Origin: Pirellulales bacterium
GTDB taxonomy: Bacteria; Planctomycetota; Planctomycetia; Pirellulales; Thermoguttaceae
NCBI GenBank assembly: GCA_016935315.1
Contig: JAFGRD010000136.1
Span: forward strand, 1 to 47,954
DNA length: 47,954 bases
Direction: 5' to 3'
Both the position numbers and the translations under genes were made by a program. A model generated the notes under the pieces. That model saw only the letters and a list, made by a program, of their open reading frames with translations. It was not told the origin of the DNA and made no database searches. Below, piece after piece: positions 25,448 to 33,296 of this stretch. Within the stretch, counting starts at the first letter, position 1. Every line of letters begins with the position of its first letter.

Positions 25448-26569
25448 ATGCCACACGTGGTCATTGATGTCCGCAGCGCGGAAGACTGGCGCGACGTGGT
25501 CCATCGAGCGGTCCAGGCCCTGGTCGAGGGACGGTTGGTGGCGTTTCCCACCGAGACGGTCTACGGCCTGGCGGCCAGTGCCCTGGACGTCGCGGCGGTG
25601 GAGCGTCTGCTGGAAGTCAAGGGGCGCCCGGCCGACAACCCGTTGCCGTTGGCCATTCGCAGCGCCGACGAGGCCCGCGACTATGCCCCCGACATGAGCC
25701 CGCTGGCGCAGCGGCTCGCCCGGCGTTGCTGGCCCGGCCCGATCACCCTGATCGTCGACGATTCCCATCCCGAGAGCCTCGTTCGGCAGCTTCCTTCCGA
25801 GGTGCAGCGGGTCGTCTCGCCCGGGCAGACGGTGGGCCTGCGCGTGCCGGGCCACCCGGTAATTCTCGACGTGCTGCGGATGTTGGCCGGGCCGCTGACG
25901 CTGACCAGCGCCAATCGCTCCGGACAGCCCGACGCGGTCACCGCTGCCGAAGTGATTGACGCCTTGGGCGACGACGTGGCCCTGGTGCTGGACGACGGGC
26001 CTTGCCGGTTTGGGCAGCCGTCCTCGGTAGTCCGGGTGCAAGGCAAACGCTACGAGATGCTTCGCGTGGGCGTGGTGCCGGAAAAGACGCTGCAGCGGCT
26101 GTCCAGCATGCTGGTTCTGCTGGTCTGCACGGGAAACACCTGCCGCAGCCCGATGGCCGAGGCCCTCGCCCGCGATATCCTGGCGAAGCGATTGGGCTGC
26201 CGGATCGACGAGTTGGAGGATCGTGGCGTGATCGTCGTCTCGGCGGGGATTGCGGCCCTGATGGGTGGCCGGGCCAGCGCCGAAGCAGTCGAGGTGATGT
26301 CGCGGTTCGGGCTGGACATCGGCGCCCATGAAACCCAGCCGCTGACCGAGCCGCTGGTGCGTCATGCGGACGTCATCTACACGATGACCCGGGTACACCG
26401 TGAGGCGATCGTGGCCCAGTGGCCCGGGGCCGCCGAGCGGACCTGGTTGCTCTGCCAGAACGGTTCCGACGTCTCCGATCCGATCGGCGGGCCCGTCGAA
26501 CGTTACCAGGCGTGTGCCGATCAGATCCAGGCCGAGTTGAAGCCCCGACTCGAGACGCTGGATTTGTGA
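25448..26569 (+). CDS. Threonylcarbamoyl-AMP synthase (Sua5/YrdC) fused to low-molecular-weight protein phosphatase
   Basis: 373 residues in two domains. Residues 1-210: YrdC domain, with VAFPTETVYGLAASA (31-45), KGRPADNPLPLAI (58-70), RRCWPGPITLIV (92-103), LRVPGHP (131-137) and LTSANRSG (152-159); it makes threonylcarbamoyl-adenylate for the tRNA t6A modification. Residues 221-373: LMW-PTP domain with P-loop C227-T-G-N-T-C-R233-S and general acid D344 in SDP; it dephosphorylates phosphotyrosine or phosphoarginine. The short linker suggests a true fusion rather than a sequencing join. The start at 25448 was preferred for its match to YrdC N termini and the promoter position. It lies 25 bases before rpiB. 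Confidence 0.92.
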   Translation: MPHVVIDVRSAEDWRDVVHRAVQALVEGRLVAFPTETVYGLAASALDVAAVERLLEVKGRPADNPLPLAIRSADEARDYAPDMSPLAQRLARRCWPGPITLIVDDSHPESLVRQLPSEVQRVVSPGQTVGLRVPGHPVILDVLRMLAGPLTLTSANRSGQPDAVTAAEVIDALGDDVALVLDDGPCRFGQPSSVVRVQGKRYEMLRVGVVPEKTLQRLSSMLVLLVCTGNTCRSPMAEALARDILAKRLGCRIDELEDRGVIVVSAGIAALMGGRASAEAVEVMSRFGLDIGAHETQPLTEPLVRHADVIYTMTRVHREAIVAQWPGAAERTWLLCQNGSDVSDPIGGPVERYQACADQIQAELKPRLETLDL

Positions 26570-26594
26570 TGACCTGCAAAAAGGGGGCCAAGCG

Positions 26595-27062
26595 ATGCGG
26601 ATTTCCATTGGCACCGACCACCGGGGATACGAAATCCGATCCAAGCTGATTGAGCTGGTCGAACGGCTGGGCCACGAGGTCGAGGATGTGGGGGCATTCA
26701 CCGACGAGGCGAGCGACTATCCCGACTTGGCTGCCGAGGTCGCGGGGAAGGTCAGCCGCGGCGAGGTCGACCGGGGGATTTTGGTCTGCGGAACCGGGCT
26801 AGGGATGTGCATTGCGGCAAACAAGTTCCCCGGCGTTCGGGCGGCCCCGTGCCACGACGATTTGACGGCGGAAATGAGTCGCCGCCACAATGACTCGAAC
26901 ATCCTCTGCCTCTCGGCCGACCTGCTGGGGGGACGGCTGATCGATCGGATGGTCGAACTCTGGTTGGCGACCCCCTTCGAGGGCGGACGCCATGCCCGAC
27001 GCGTCGAGAAGATCCGTAATCTCGAACGGGCGATCGAGAAAGAACGGGGCCACGCTTCTTGA
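26595..27062 (+). CDS. rpiB: Ribose-5-phosphate isomerase B
   Basis: 155 residues, usual RpiB length. Signature elements: GTDHRGYEIR at the N terminus, C65-G-T67-G-L-G with the catalytic cysteine and phosphate loop, CIAANKFPGVRAA, and SRRHNDSNILCL with H98. It interconverts ribose-5-phosphate and ribulose-5-phosphate in the pentose phosphate pathway. The sequence is closer to RpiB than to the LacA/LacB galactose-6-phosphate isomerases, but the two share a fold. Co-directional with the preceding fusion gene. Confidence 0.93.
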   Translation: MRISIGTDHRGYEIRSKLIELVERLGHEVEDVGAFTDEASDYPDLAAEVAGKVSRGEVDRGILVCGTGLGMCIAANKFPGVRAAPCHDDLTAEMSRRHNDSNILCLSADLLGGRLIDRMVELWLATPFEGGRHARRVEKIRNLERAIEKERGHAS

Positions 27063-27319
27063 TGCTTCCGCCGCAAACGGTCAAGGCTGGCCAACCAACG
27101 GGGCTCGTGGCGAGGCCGAGTTTGCCAGTTCTTCCGATCGTGCCGTCGCCAGTTTGCGGTCGTAGCGGTTCGGGCCACAAAAAAGTCCAAGAACGCGGCG
27201 ACGGTGCGCGCCAATCGCTTGGAAATTCGCACGGTTCTTGTTAAAGTCGAACCTAAGGGCAGGACCCAGCCACAACTAGGACTATTCGTTGCAACTCATG
27301 ATGCAAGGGTAACCGTTCG

Positions 27320-27889
27320 ATGTTCCAGGCGCGCCGCCCTCAACCCGATGAAGTCGAGCAGTTGCTCCGCAATGCCGAGCTGCGCGACGAGTTGGAGCGT
27401 TACTTCGACGAGTCGATCAGTCGCGTGAACGTTCAGCACCTGACGCTGGCGGCGGAGAACGAGTTTCTCGCCTGCATGTTGGCCTGGGAACAGGCCCCCG
27501 TGCTGCCGATTTACCGGTGGTTCGAACCGGAATTGCGGCCGCCCCGGCCCGAGTCGCTCAACGACGAAGACCTGCACCAGATCCTCTGGGATCTGGTGCA
27601 AAAACTCTATGACAAGCGGATCGTGCTCGACTTCACCGACCACCTGACTGATCGCGACCTATACTGTCTGATCTTCCGCGACATCCTTCCCGCGCGAGAA
27701 AAGAAGCTTGACTGGCCCAACAACTACTTGCACTGGGACTGCACGGGCCCGAACAGCGATCCCGAAGTCTGGCTCCGCTACTACGCCACAGAGGAGGAGC
27801 GCCACGACTGGGCCGACACCTATCGCCAGCCGCTCCCGCCGGCTGCCCCGCCGCCCTATCCACGCAGCCTGCCCACAGAGCCCGCGTAA
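27320..27889 (+). CDS. Conserved-looking hypothetical protein
   Basis: 189 residues, not recognised. No signal peptide or membrane segment. The sequence is acidic and rich in Trp and Tyr (WEQAPVLPIYRWFEPEL, DLHQILWDLVQKLYDK, DRDLYCLIFRDILP, NNYLHWDC), ending in a Pro-rich tail. The arrangement suggests a soluble alpha-helical protein. A 257-base spacer separates it from rpiB, so it probably has its own promoter; none was clear. Coding use looks like that of its neighbours. Convergent with the STN-domain gene. Confidence 0.75.
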   Translation: MFQARRPQPDEVEQLLRNAELRDELERYFDESISRVNVQHLTLAAENEFLACMLAWEQAPVLPIYRWFEPELRPPRPESLNDEDLHQILWDLVQKLYDKRIVLDFTDHLTDRDLYCLIFRDILPAREKKLDWPNNYLHWDCTGPNSDPEVWLRYYATEEERHDWADTYRQPLPPAAPPPYPRSLPTEPA

Positions 27890-27908
27890 CCGCCCAACGC
27901 GTGCTCCG

Positions 27909-27935
27909 GCGCCACGGCGCAAGGTCGCCTGGCGC
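27909..27935. terminator. Possible bidirectional hairpin between convergent genes
   Basis: GCGCCA (27909-27914) pairs with TGGCGC (27930-27935), and inside it GGCG (27916-27919) pairs with CGCC (27926-27929) around a 6-base loop; one C is bulged. No T-run is present on either strand, so this is a weak candidate for terminating the two convergent genes. Confidence 0.35.
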
Positions 27936-27948
27936 AGCGCGGACATCG

Positions 27949-28965
27949 CTAGAAAAACCCTTTGGCACCCTGTCCTGCCGGGCCGTTGTTGAGCGGCTTG
28001 TTCTTCGCATCCGGGCTGGATCCGCCGAAGCCTCCGCCCATGCCCATGCCGCCCATACCCATGCCGCGCATGCCCGGCGAGAGTTGCGATCGGGGTTTCC
28101 TCGGCGGCTGTCCGTCACCGGCGTGCCTGGCCGCGATCTCGCGAATCTCCGCGAGCAACTCGGCGATCTCTCGGTGCACTGGATAGGTTTGCCGAACGAC
28201 GAGGATCTTGGCCGTGCCGAAGGTCCCGCCGCTGACGGTGCCCGCGCCGCCGACCTCATCCGAGGTGGCGGCATCCACCGTGGATGTGATCATATCGATC
28301 AGGCTGTCGTAGTCCTCCCAGGGCTGATCCCGCTCGTCGCGGTACGTCACCAAGTCGGCCACGTCGTAGAGTCGCGTTACCAGCATGCTCTCCGCTTCCT
28401 CTGGCGTGGTAATCAGCAACACCTCGTCGGCGATCGTCCAGGTCAGATCGAGGTCTCGCAGCATCAAGTGCAAGGCGGATTCCAGCGAGACGTTCTTCAA
28501 TGCCAGACTGACCGGTAGCGGCGCGGCCCGACGAGTCTCCTCGATCGCCCTGCGATCCAGCTCGATGGCCACGTCGTGCTGGTCCTTGAGGTATTCGACC
28601 ACGTCGGCAAGCGGCGTCTCGACGAACTCCAACTCGGTCTTCTCCAACAACGCCCTTTCGATCGCCGCGACGCCCGTAGGATCGTTGGCGCGGCCGCTCG
28701 TCGGCTTGGGGGCCTCGACCGCCTTGGCCACCTTGCGAGCCGCGGGCACCTTGGGCGCTGCCGGCTTCGCCGCGGACTTGGCACTCGGCAGCGGAGCGCT
28801 GAACGGGTCGGCGGCCTCCGCTCTTACAGCCGGCGGAGTCGCAGCCGCGTCGTCGGCAAATGGGTCGGCAGCCGAAACGCTCTGCGCCGCGTGCTGCCCA
28901 ATGGCCACGAGCATGGCCGCCAGGGCCAATCCGGAAGAGATCCAAACGAGTCTGCCAGACATCAT
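27949..28965 (-). CDS. Secreted STN-domain-like protein with Gly/Met-rich tail
   Basis: 338 residues. Signal peptide about 1-32 (LVWISSGLALAAMLVAIG, then SVSA). An Ala/Pro/Lys-rich linker leads to a domain near 105-220 resembling the secretin/TonB short N-terminal domain: ALLEKTELEFVETPLADVVEYL, then VSLALKNVSLESALHLML and DLTWTIADEVLLITT. A second part contains YDVADLV and DSLIDMITSTV, followed by RQTYPVHREIAELL, as in N-domains of secretins. No secretin pore domain follows; instead the tail is Gly/Met-rich (MGMGGMGMGGGFGG). The double ATG at 28965/28962 follows AGGAGAGG; I use the first. Likely a periplasmic adapter; role unknown. Confidence 0.75.
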   Translation of the reverse strand: MMSGRLVWISSGLALAAMLVAIGQHAAQSVSAADPFADDAAATPPAVRAEAADPFSAPLPSAKSAAKPAAPKVPAARKVAKAVEAPKPTSGRANDPTGVAAIERALLEKTELEFVETPLADVVEYLKDQHDVAIELDRRAIEETRRAAPLPVSLALKNVSLESALHLMLRDLDLTWTIADEVLLITTPEEAESMLVTRLYDVADLVTYRDERDQPWEDYDSLIDMITSTVDAATSDEVGGAGTVSGGTFGTAKILVVRQTYPVHREIAELLAEIREIAARHAGDGQPPRKPRSQLSPGMRGMGMGGMGMGGGFGGSSPDAKNKPLNNGPAGQGAKGFF

Positions 28966-29111
28966 CACCTCTCCTGCCTTGTTGGGGAAGAACCGGGGAA
29001 GAGCGCTTCTGGCCGGCAGCGGGGTTCCATGCCGCCGCCAGGCAACGCCGTGCATCTTACCCCCCAGACGAAGAAACTGCAGGCAATTCTCAGCCCAATT
29101 GGCGCCCCTGG

Positions 29112-29140
29112 TTGCCCCCCCGACGATCGACCACTACAAT
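29112..29140 (+). promoter_or_regulatory. Candidate promoter of the 732-residue secreted protein
   Basis: TTGCCC (29112-29117), a 17-base spacer and TACAAT (29135-29140) match the consensus at 4/6 and 5/6. A start near 29147 would put the tandem repeats at 29171-29251 in the transcribed leader of about 130 bases. The rest of the 28966-29277 gap, facing the divergent STN-domain gene, shows nothing further that I can name. Confidence 0.35.
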
Positions 29141-29170
29141 CGACGTATCTTCGCTTCGTGGGCTATTCTT

Positions 29171-29251
29171 CCCGTGTAGACGCAAATCTGCCCGTACCGA
29201 CGCCAATTCTCCCCGCACAAACACGAATCTACCCGTAGAAACGCCACGTCA
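29171..29251 (+). repeat. Four degenerate 20-bp tandem repeats in the leader
   Basis: Units start at 29171, 29191, 29212 and 29232, each opening with CCCG and following roughly CCCGTANNGACGCNAATCT; the second interval is 21 bases, the others 20. A partial fifth CCCG begins at 29252. The period is about two turns of the DNA helix. The array ends about 26 bases before the start codon, just before AAGGAGA. Too short, degenerate and spacer-less to be CRISPR. Confidence 0.6.
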
Positions 29252-29277
29252 CCCGATCCACTTAAGGAGACAGTTCC

Positions 29278-31476
29278 ATGGCACATCGGCACTTCGTACG
29301 TCATTGGGTCCTGTTCTTGATGATTGCCGCGGTCGCCCTGGGCGGTCTGCTGGCCGTCGAGCCGGTCCGGGCGGGCCAGCTCGAAGACCTCGGCACGTCG
29401 TTGAACCTCGTGCCCGACGACGCCGCGTTCTGCAGCACGATGCTCCGCAACCGCGAGCAGATCGAGGCCATCGGCGGCAGCCAGGCATGGTCAAAGCTGA
29501 AGTCGATGCCCTTTGTCCAGATGGGCCTGGCGTTGTACTACATGCAGGCTGCCAACCCCGAGAGCGTGCCCGGCCAGATTCAGACTGCCCTGAAGGACCC
29601 CGAGGTCCGCAAGCTGCTCGACCTGGCAGCCGACATGACCTCGGACGAGGTCTTCTGCTACGGCGATCAGAGCTTGGTGGGCGCGATGGAATTGATGCAG
29701 CAGATTGGCGGCGCGATGCGCTACGGGCCCGCGATCATGCAAATCAGCGGCAAGGCCAAGGGGATCAACGAGAACCAGCTCCAGGGGATGCTTTTGCTGT
29801 CCGCGCTGGCCGAGAACGTCGAGTTGATCAAAGCCCCGGATATGGTGATGGGATTCAAGGTCAGCAACACCGAACTGGCGACCGAGCAGTTGCTCAAGCT
29901 CGAGGCCTTGGCGACCGAGGCACTTGAGCAGGAGCCGCAGTTGCAGGGCCGCCTGAAGCGAGCCACGGTTGCCGGCCACGAATACCTGACGTTGACGCTC
30001 GACGGCTCGATGGTCCCGTGGGACGAGGTCCCCTTGGAGATGGCCAAGGAACTCGAGTCCAACGAAGGCGACCTCGACAAGGTGGTGGCTCGGCTGAAGC
30101 AGTCGAAGCTCGTGGTCGCGTTGGGCCTGCGCAAGGACTATCTGCTGCTGTCGATCGGCTCTTCGACCGACGCGTTGGCCCGGCTGGGAGAGAGCAAGCG
30201 GCTGGTCGACCGTCCGGAGATCCAGCGCCTTGAGAAGCACGCCGACCAGCGGCTGATCAGCGTCGCCTACGTCAGCCAGGCGATGATGGCCCGACTGGCC
30301 AGTAGTGACGAAGACGTCGACGATCTACTCGAGGCGGTCGACGAGGTGCTGCCGGCGGCCGAGTTGGAGCCGGAGATCGAGGCCCAGCTTCGCAAGGATG
30401 TCGCCGCCTTGGCCGAAGACGTCAAGGGCCTGATCCCCGAGCCCGGAGCGATCTCGGCCGTGAGCTTCCTGACCGATCAGGGCATCGAGGGCTACCAGTA
30501 CAACTTCGGCGACCACTCGCAGTGGGATGGCACGAAGCCCTTGGGGATGCTGTCGCACGTCGGCGGCAATCCGTTCCTGGCCATGGTGGCCCGGGCGCAG
30601 GACTCGCCCGAAGACTACGACCTGGTGGTCAAATGGCTGAAAGTGGCCTACGGCTACGTGGAGAAGCTCGCCCTGAAGGAGATGAGTGAGCGTGAGCGCC
30701 AGCAGTTCGAGAAGGCCGTCACGCTGATCGGTCCGCTGCTGGAGCGCGCCGACAAGGCCAACCGTGAGCTGCTGATTCCGGCCTTGGCCGACAGCCAAAT
30801 CGGGCTGGTGATCGACACCAAGCTGACCAGCAAACAGTTCGCTGAGGAATTACCGGCCACTGAGAAGCCCATGCCGATGCTCGAGCCGGCCGTGCTGATC
30901 GGCGTCAGTGATGCGAAGCTGCTGCGCCGGGCCTGCCGCGAGTATCACGAGATCGCCGACGCCCTGGTCAAGGCCATCCGCGAAATCGAGCCCGGCGCCA
31001 TCCCGGAGGAATTCGTCATTCCCGATGCGGAGGTCAGCGAAAGCGACGCGGGCACGGTCTTCAGCTACGCCTTGCCGGTCGAGTGGGGTGTGGACGAGCA
31101 GATCGTTCCCAATTTCGGGCTGTCGGAGTCGGTGGCCGTGTTGACGATCTCCCACGAACACACGCAGCGGCTGCTGGAAGCCACACCGCTGGCGGCGGGC
31201 GGCGTGCTGGCCGATCCCGACCGTCCGTTGGCCGTGGCCGCGGTGGTCAACTGGGCTGCCTTCATCGATGCCCTGACGCCGTGGGTCGATCTGGCGTTAA
31301 AGGCCGCTGCAGACGACGCCGGTGATGGGTTCAACCCGATGGCCGGCGTCGGCGCGCAGGTCCACACGGTGCTCGACGTGCTGAAGGTGTTGCGCACGAC
31401 AACCGCCGAGAGCTACATCGAGGACGATGCCATGGTGACCCACACGCTAAACGAGATCCACGACCTCGAAGAATAG
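29278..31476 (+). CDS. Secreted protein of unknown function
   Basis: 732 residues. Signal peptide about 1-32 (VLFLMIAAVALGGLLAVEPVRA), no later membrane segments. The mature part is acidic and mostly helical with recurring beta strands. It begins with LVPDDAAFCSTMLRNREQIEAI, reminiscent of DUF3352-type periplasmic proteins, but I would not assign it. Internal repetition is possible: several segments pair a K/R-x-L-V-V-A-L-G or A-V-L-T-I-S strand with an E-A/L-T helix. AAGGAGA lies 8 bases upstream of the ATG. A strong intrinsic terminator follows, so it is monocistronic. Divergent from the STN-domain protein, with which it may share regulation. Confidence 0.8.
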   Translation: MAHRHFVRHWVLFLMIAAVALGGLLAVEPVRAGQLEDLGTSLNLVPDDAAFCSTMLRNREQIEAIGGSQAWSKLKSMPFVQMGLALYYMQAANPESVPGQIQTALKDPEVRKLLDLAADMTSDEVFCYGDQSLVGAMELMQQIGGAMRYGPAIMQISGKAKGINENQLQGMLLLSALAENVELIKAPDMVMGFKVSNTELATEQLLKLEALATEALEQEPQLQGRLKRATVAGHEYLTLTLDGSMVPWDEVPLEMAKELESNEGDLDKVVARLKQSKLVVALGLRKDYLLLSIGSSTDALARLGESKRLVDRPEIQRLEKHADQRLISVAYVSQAMMARLASSDEDVDDLLEAVDEVLPAAELEPEIEAQLRKDVAALAEDVKGLIPEPGAISAVSFLTDQGIEGYQYNFGDHSQWDGTKPLGMLSHVGGNPFLAMVARAQDSPEDYDLVVKWLKVAYGYVEKLALKEMSERERQQFEKAVTLIGPLLERADKANRELLIPALADSQIGLVIDTKLTSKQFAEELPATEKPMPMLEPAVLIGVSDAKLLRRACREYHEIADALVKAIREIEPGAIPEEFVIPDAEVSESDAGTVFSYALPVEWGVDEQIVPNFGLSESVAVLTISHEHTQRLLEATPLAAGGVLADPDRPLAVAAVVNWAAFIDALTPWVDLALKAAADDAGDGFNPMAGVGAQVHTVLDVLKVLRTTTAESYIEDDAMVTHTLNEIHDLEE

Positions 31477-31516
31477 GCCAGGGGCCGGGCGCCCAACAAG
31501 TCGGGTAGACACGATC

Positions 31517-31543
31517 GAGGAAGGCCGCGCGGCGGCCTTCCTC
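31517..31543 (+). terminator. Intrinsic terminator
   Basis: GAGGAAGGCCGC and GCGGCCTTCCTC form a perfect 12-bp stem with a 3-base loop, followed by a T-rich stretch (ATTTCATTATTTCATTTCATT). It closes the transcript of the 732-residue secreted protein. Confidence 0.85.
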
Positions 31544-31585
31544 ATTTCATTATTTCATTTCATTGCACCCGGTCTGAAAGACGAG

Positions 31586-31921
31586 CTACGGCTGGGCCTT
31601 CCTGGCCGCGGCCCACTGCATCTCCATGGCCCGCGCCAGTGCCTCCTCGGCCTCCTGCATGCGGCCTGCCTTTTGGCAGACGATGCTCTTGGCCATGAAG
31701 CTGAACGGGTCCTCGGGATCCAACTCGCAGACCTTCTGCGCGTGTTCGACGGCTTCGTCATGCCGCTCCAGTGCACCGTAGCAGACACTCAGCCCTGCGT
31801 GGGCCAAGACAAAACCGGGCTCTTGACCGATCAACTCCTCGAGCTTGCCGACGGCCTCGTCGAGCTTGTCTGCCTCCTTCAACTCGATCGCCGCGTCAAA
31901 TATCTCATCAGCACTGGACAT
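31586..31921 (-). CDS. Small TPR-repeat protein
   Basis: 111 residues. Helical tetratricopeptide-like repeats cover nearly the whole chain: SSADEIFDAAIELKEADKLDEAVGKL, GFVLAHAGLSVCYGALERHDEAVEHAQKV and PFSFMAKSIVCQKAGRMQEAEEALARA patterns. No signal or membrane segment, so it is probably a cytoplasmic adapter. I chose the ATG at 31921 because GGAG lies 9 bases upstream; ATGs at 31936 and 31966 lack such a site. Partner unknown; stands alone. Confidence 0.8.
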   Translation of the reverse strand: MSSADEIFDAAIELKEADKLDEAVGKLEELIGQEPGFVLAHAGLSVCYGALERHDEAVEHAQKVCELDPEDPFSFMAKSIVCQKAGRMQEAEEALARAMEMQWAAARKAQP

Positions 31922-32167
31922 TTCAAATGACTCCATCGGGGAATTGGGCAACTTCGAGGAACACAACGGGACATTGATCTTTGCAGTTTACCGACCCCAC
32001 CCGCCGCAGACCATCCCCCTTACAGTGTGGTGTCATCGCCAGATTCGGGAAAACCGTTGCGGTCACTACATCCGGCTCAATGGGTAGCGCTTCGTCAGCC
32101 GATATCACGAGCAGGATATGTCGTGCCGGATCTTCGCCTGTCCTTCTCTTGCTTCGAGGTGCCCCCC

Positions 32168-33016
32168 GTGAGCGTCCACCCCCTGGCCTGCGTCCATCCC
32201 ACCGCTATGCTCGGCCCCGACGTCCAGATCGGCCCCTTTTGCGTGGTCGAGGCGGGTGTCACGATCGGCGACGGTTGCATCCTGGAAAACCGCGTGGTCA
32301 TCAAGCAAGGCACGACCTTGGGCAAGGAGAATCGTGTCTTCGAAGGGGTCGTGGTTGGCGGTTTGCCCCAGCACGCCCACATGCCGGAACGTCCCGGCGG
32401 CGTCCTGATCGGCTCCGGAAATACCATCCGCGAGAACGTCACGGTCCACCGCGCCATGCACGCCGGCGAGTTGACCACCATCGGCGACAACAATCTGCTG
32501 ATGGTAGCCGCCCACGTGGCCCACGACTGCCAGCTTGGCAGCAACACGATCATCACCAACAACGTGATGCTGGCGGGGCACGTCACCGTGGCCAATCGGG
32601 CGTATCTCTCCGGCGCCGTGGCCGTGCACCAGTTTTGCCGCGTCGGCACCATGGCCATGGTGGGTGGCCAGGCCCACATCAATCGCGACGTGCCCCCATA
32701 CGTCACCGTCGACGGGCTCAGCAGCCTGGTCGTCGGGCTGAACCAGGTCGGCCTGCGCAGGGCGGGCTTGGACGCGGACACGATTCGCGAACTGAAGGCC
32801 GCCTATCGGGTGATCTATCGCAGCGGCCTGACCTGGAGCGAGATGCTCAAAAGGCTGAAGGTCCGGTTCGTCGAGGGTCACGCGGCCGAGTTTTATCGGT
32901 TCTGTTCGGCGACCGAGCGCGGCATTACGCCCGAACGCCGCTTGCCGCCGGACGCCACGATCAAGCTCCGCCGCGACACCGAGCCCGAATCGCAGCCGCA
33001 AGTCAAGGTGGGGTAG
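32168..33016 (+). CDS. lpxA: Acyl-ACP--UDP-N-acetylglucosamine O-acyltransferase (LpxA)
   Basis: 282 residues. Left-handed beta-helix hexapeptide repeats (IHP/VHP-type turns, IGPF, IGDG, LGKENRV) carry the LpxA hallmarks: NTIRENVTVHRA, the catalytic histidine in AAHVAHDC, HQFCRVG, and GLNQVGLRRAG leading into the C-terminal helical domain. It adds the first 3-hydroxyacyl chain to UDP-GlcNAc, the first committed step of lipid A synthesis, in the cytoplasm. I chose the GTG at 32168: it starts at SVHPLACVHP, matching the family, with GAGGTG 6 bases upstream. The other lpx genes are not here. Confidence 0.92.
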   Translation: MSVHPLACVHPTAMLGPDVQIGPFCVVEAGVTIGDGCILENRVVIKQGTTLGKENRVFEGVVVGGLPQHAHMPERPGGVLIGSGNTIRENVTVHRAMHAGELTTIGDNNLLMVAAHVAHDCQLGSNTIITNNVMLAGHVTVANRAYLSGAVAVHQFCRVGTMAMVGGQAHINRDVPPYVTVDGLSSLVVGLNQVGLRRAGLDADTIRELKAAYRVIYRSGLTWSEMLKRLKVRFVEGHAAEFYRFCSATERGITPERRLPPDATIKLRRDTEPESQPQVKVG

Positions 33017-33043
33017 CACGGCTGCACGCTTCGGCAGCCCGTG
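33017..33043 (+). terminator. Hairpin directly after lpxA
   Basis: CACGGCTGC (33017-33025) pairs with GCAGCCCGTG (33034-33043) with one bulged C and an 8-base loop, immediately after the stop codon. No strong T-run follows, so termination efficiency is uncertain. Confidence 0.45.
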
Positions 33044-33195
33044 GATTGGCTCCACTCGATTGTGTCCAACGTTTGCGTTCGCGCTGCGCACGCGACCTCG
33101 TGCATGCCGCTTCGCACAACGTCTGTCCGCGCAAACGATACCTCTGCCCACACTCACGGACAGCCGACTTGACACCACCTGACTCGGGCAAACAC

Positions 33196-33238
33196 TTGAC
33201 ACCGCTTGGCGCAGGCGAATAATGAGTGCCAGGCACTC
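33196..33238 (+). promoter_or_regulatory. Candidate promoter with operator-like palindrome upstream of the CoA gene cluster
   Basis: TTGACA (33196-33201), a 16-base spacer and AATAAT (33218-33223) match the consensus at 6/6 and 5/6. The -10 is followed at once by GAGTGCC-A-GGCACTC (33224-33238), a perfect 7-bp inverted repeat that would cover the transcription start near 33230, a classic repressor position. CTTGACACC also occurs 27 bases upstream (33168-33176). Confidence 0.5.
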
Positions 33239-33296
33239 GTGCCTTTGTCGGTGGTTCTCCGAATACCTTCCCGCACAAAACCACCTCGACCGAGAA

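Noticed and set aside
29171-29251. CRISPR array
   Set aside because: The 20-bp units are contiguous, degenerate and have no spacers; no cas genes are present.
33169-33174. Second TTGACA as a promoter -35 element
   Set aside because: No acceptable -10 hexamer lies 15-19 bases downstream.
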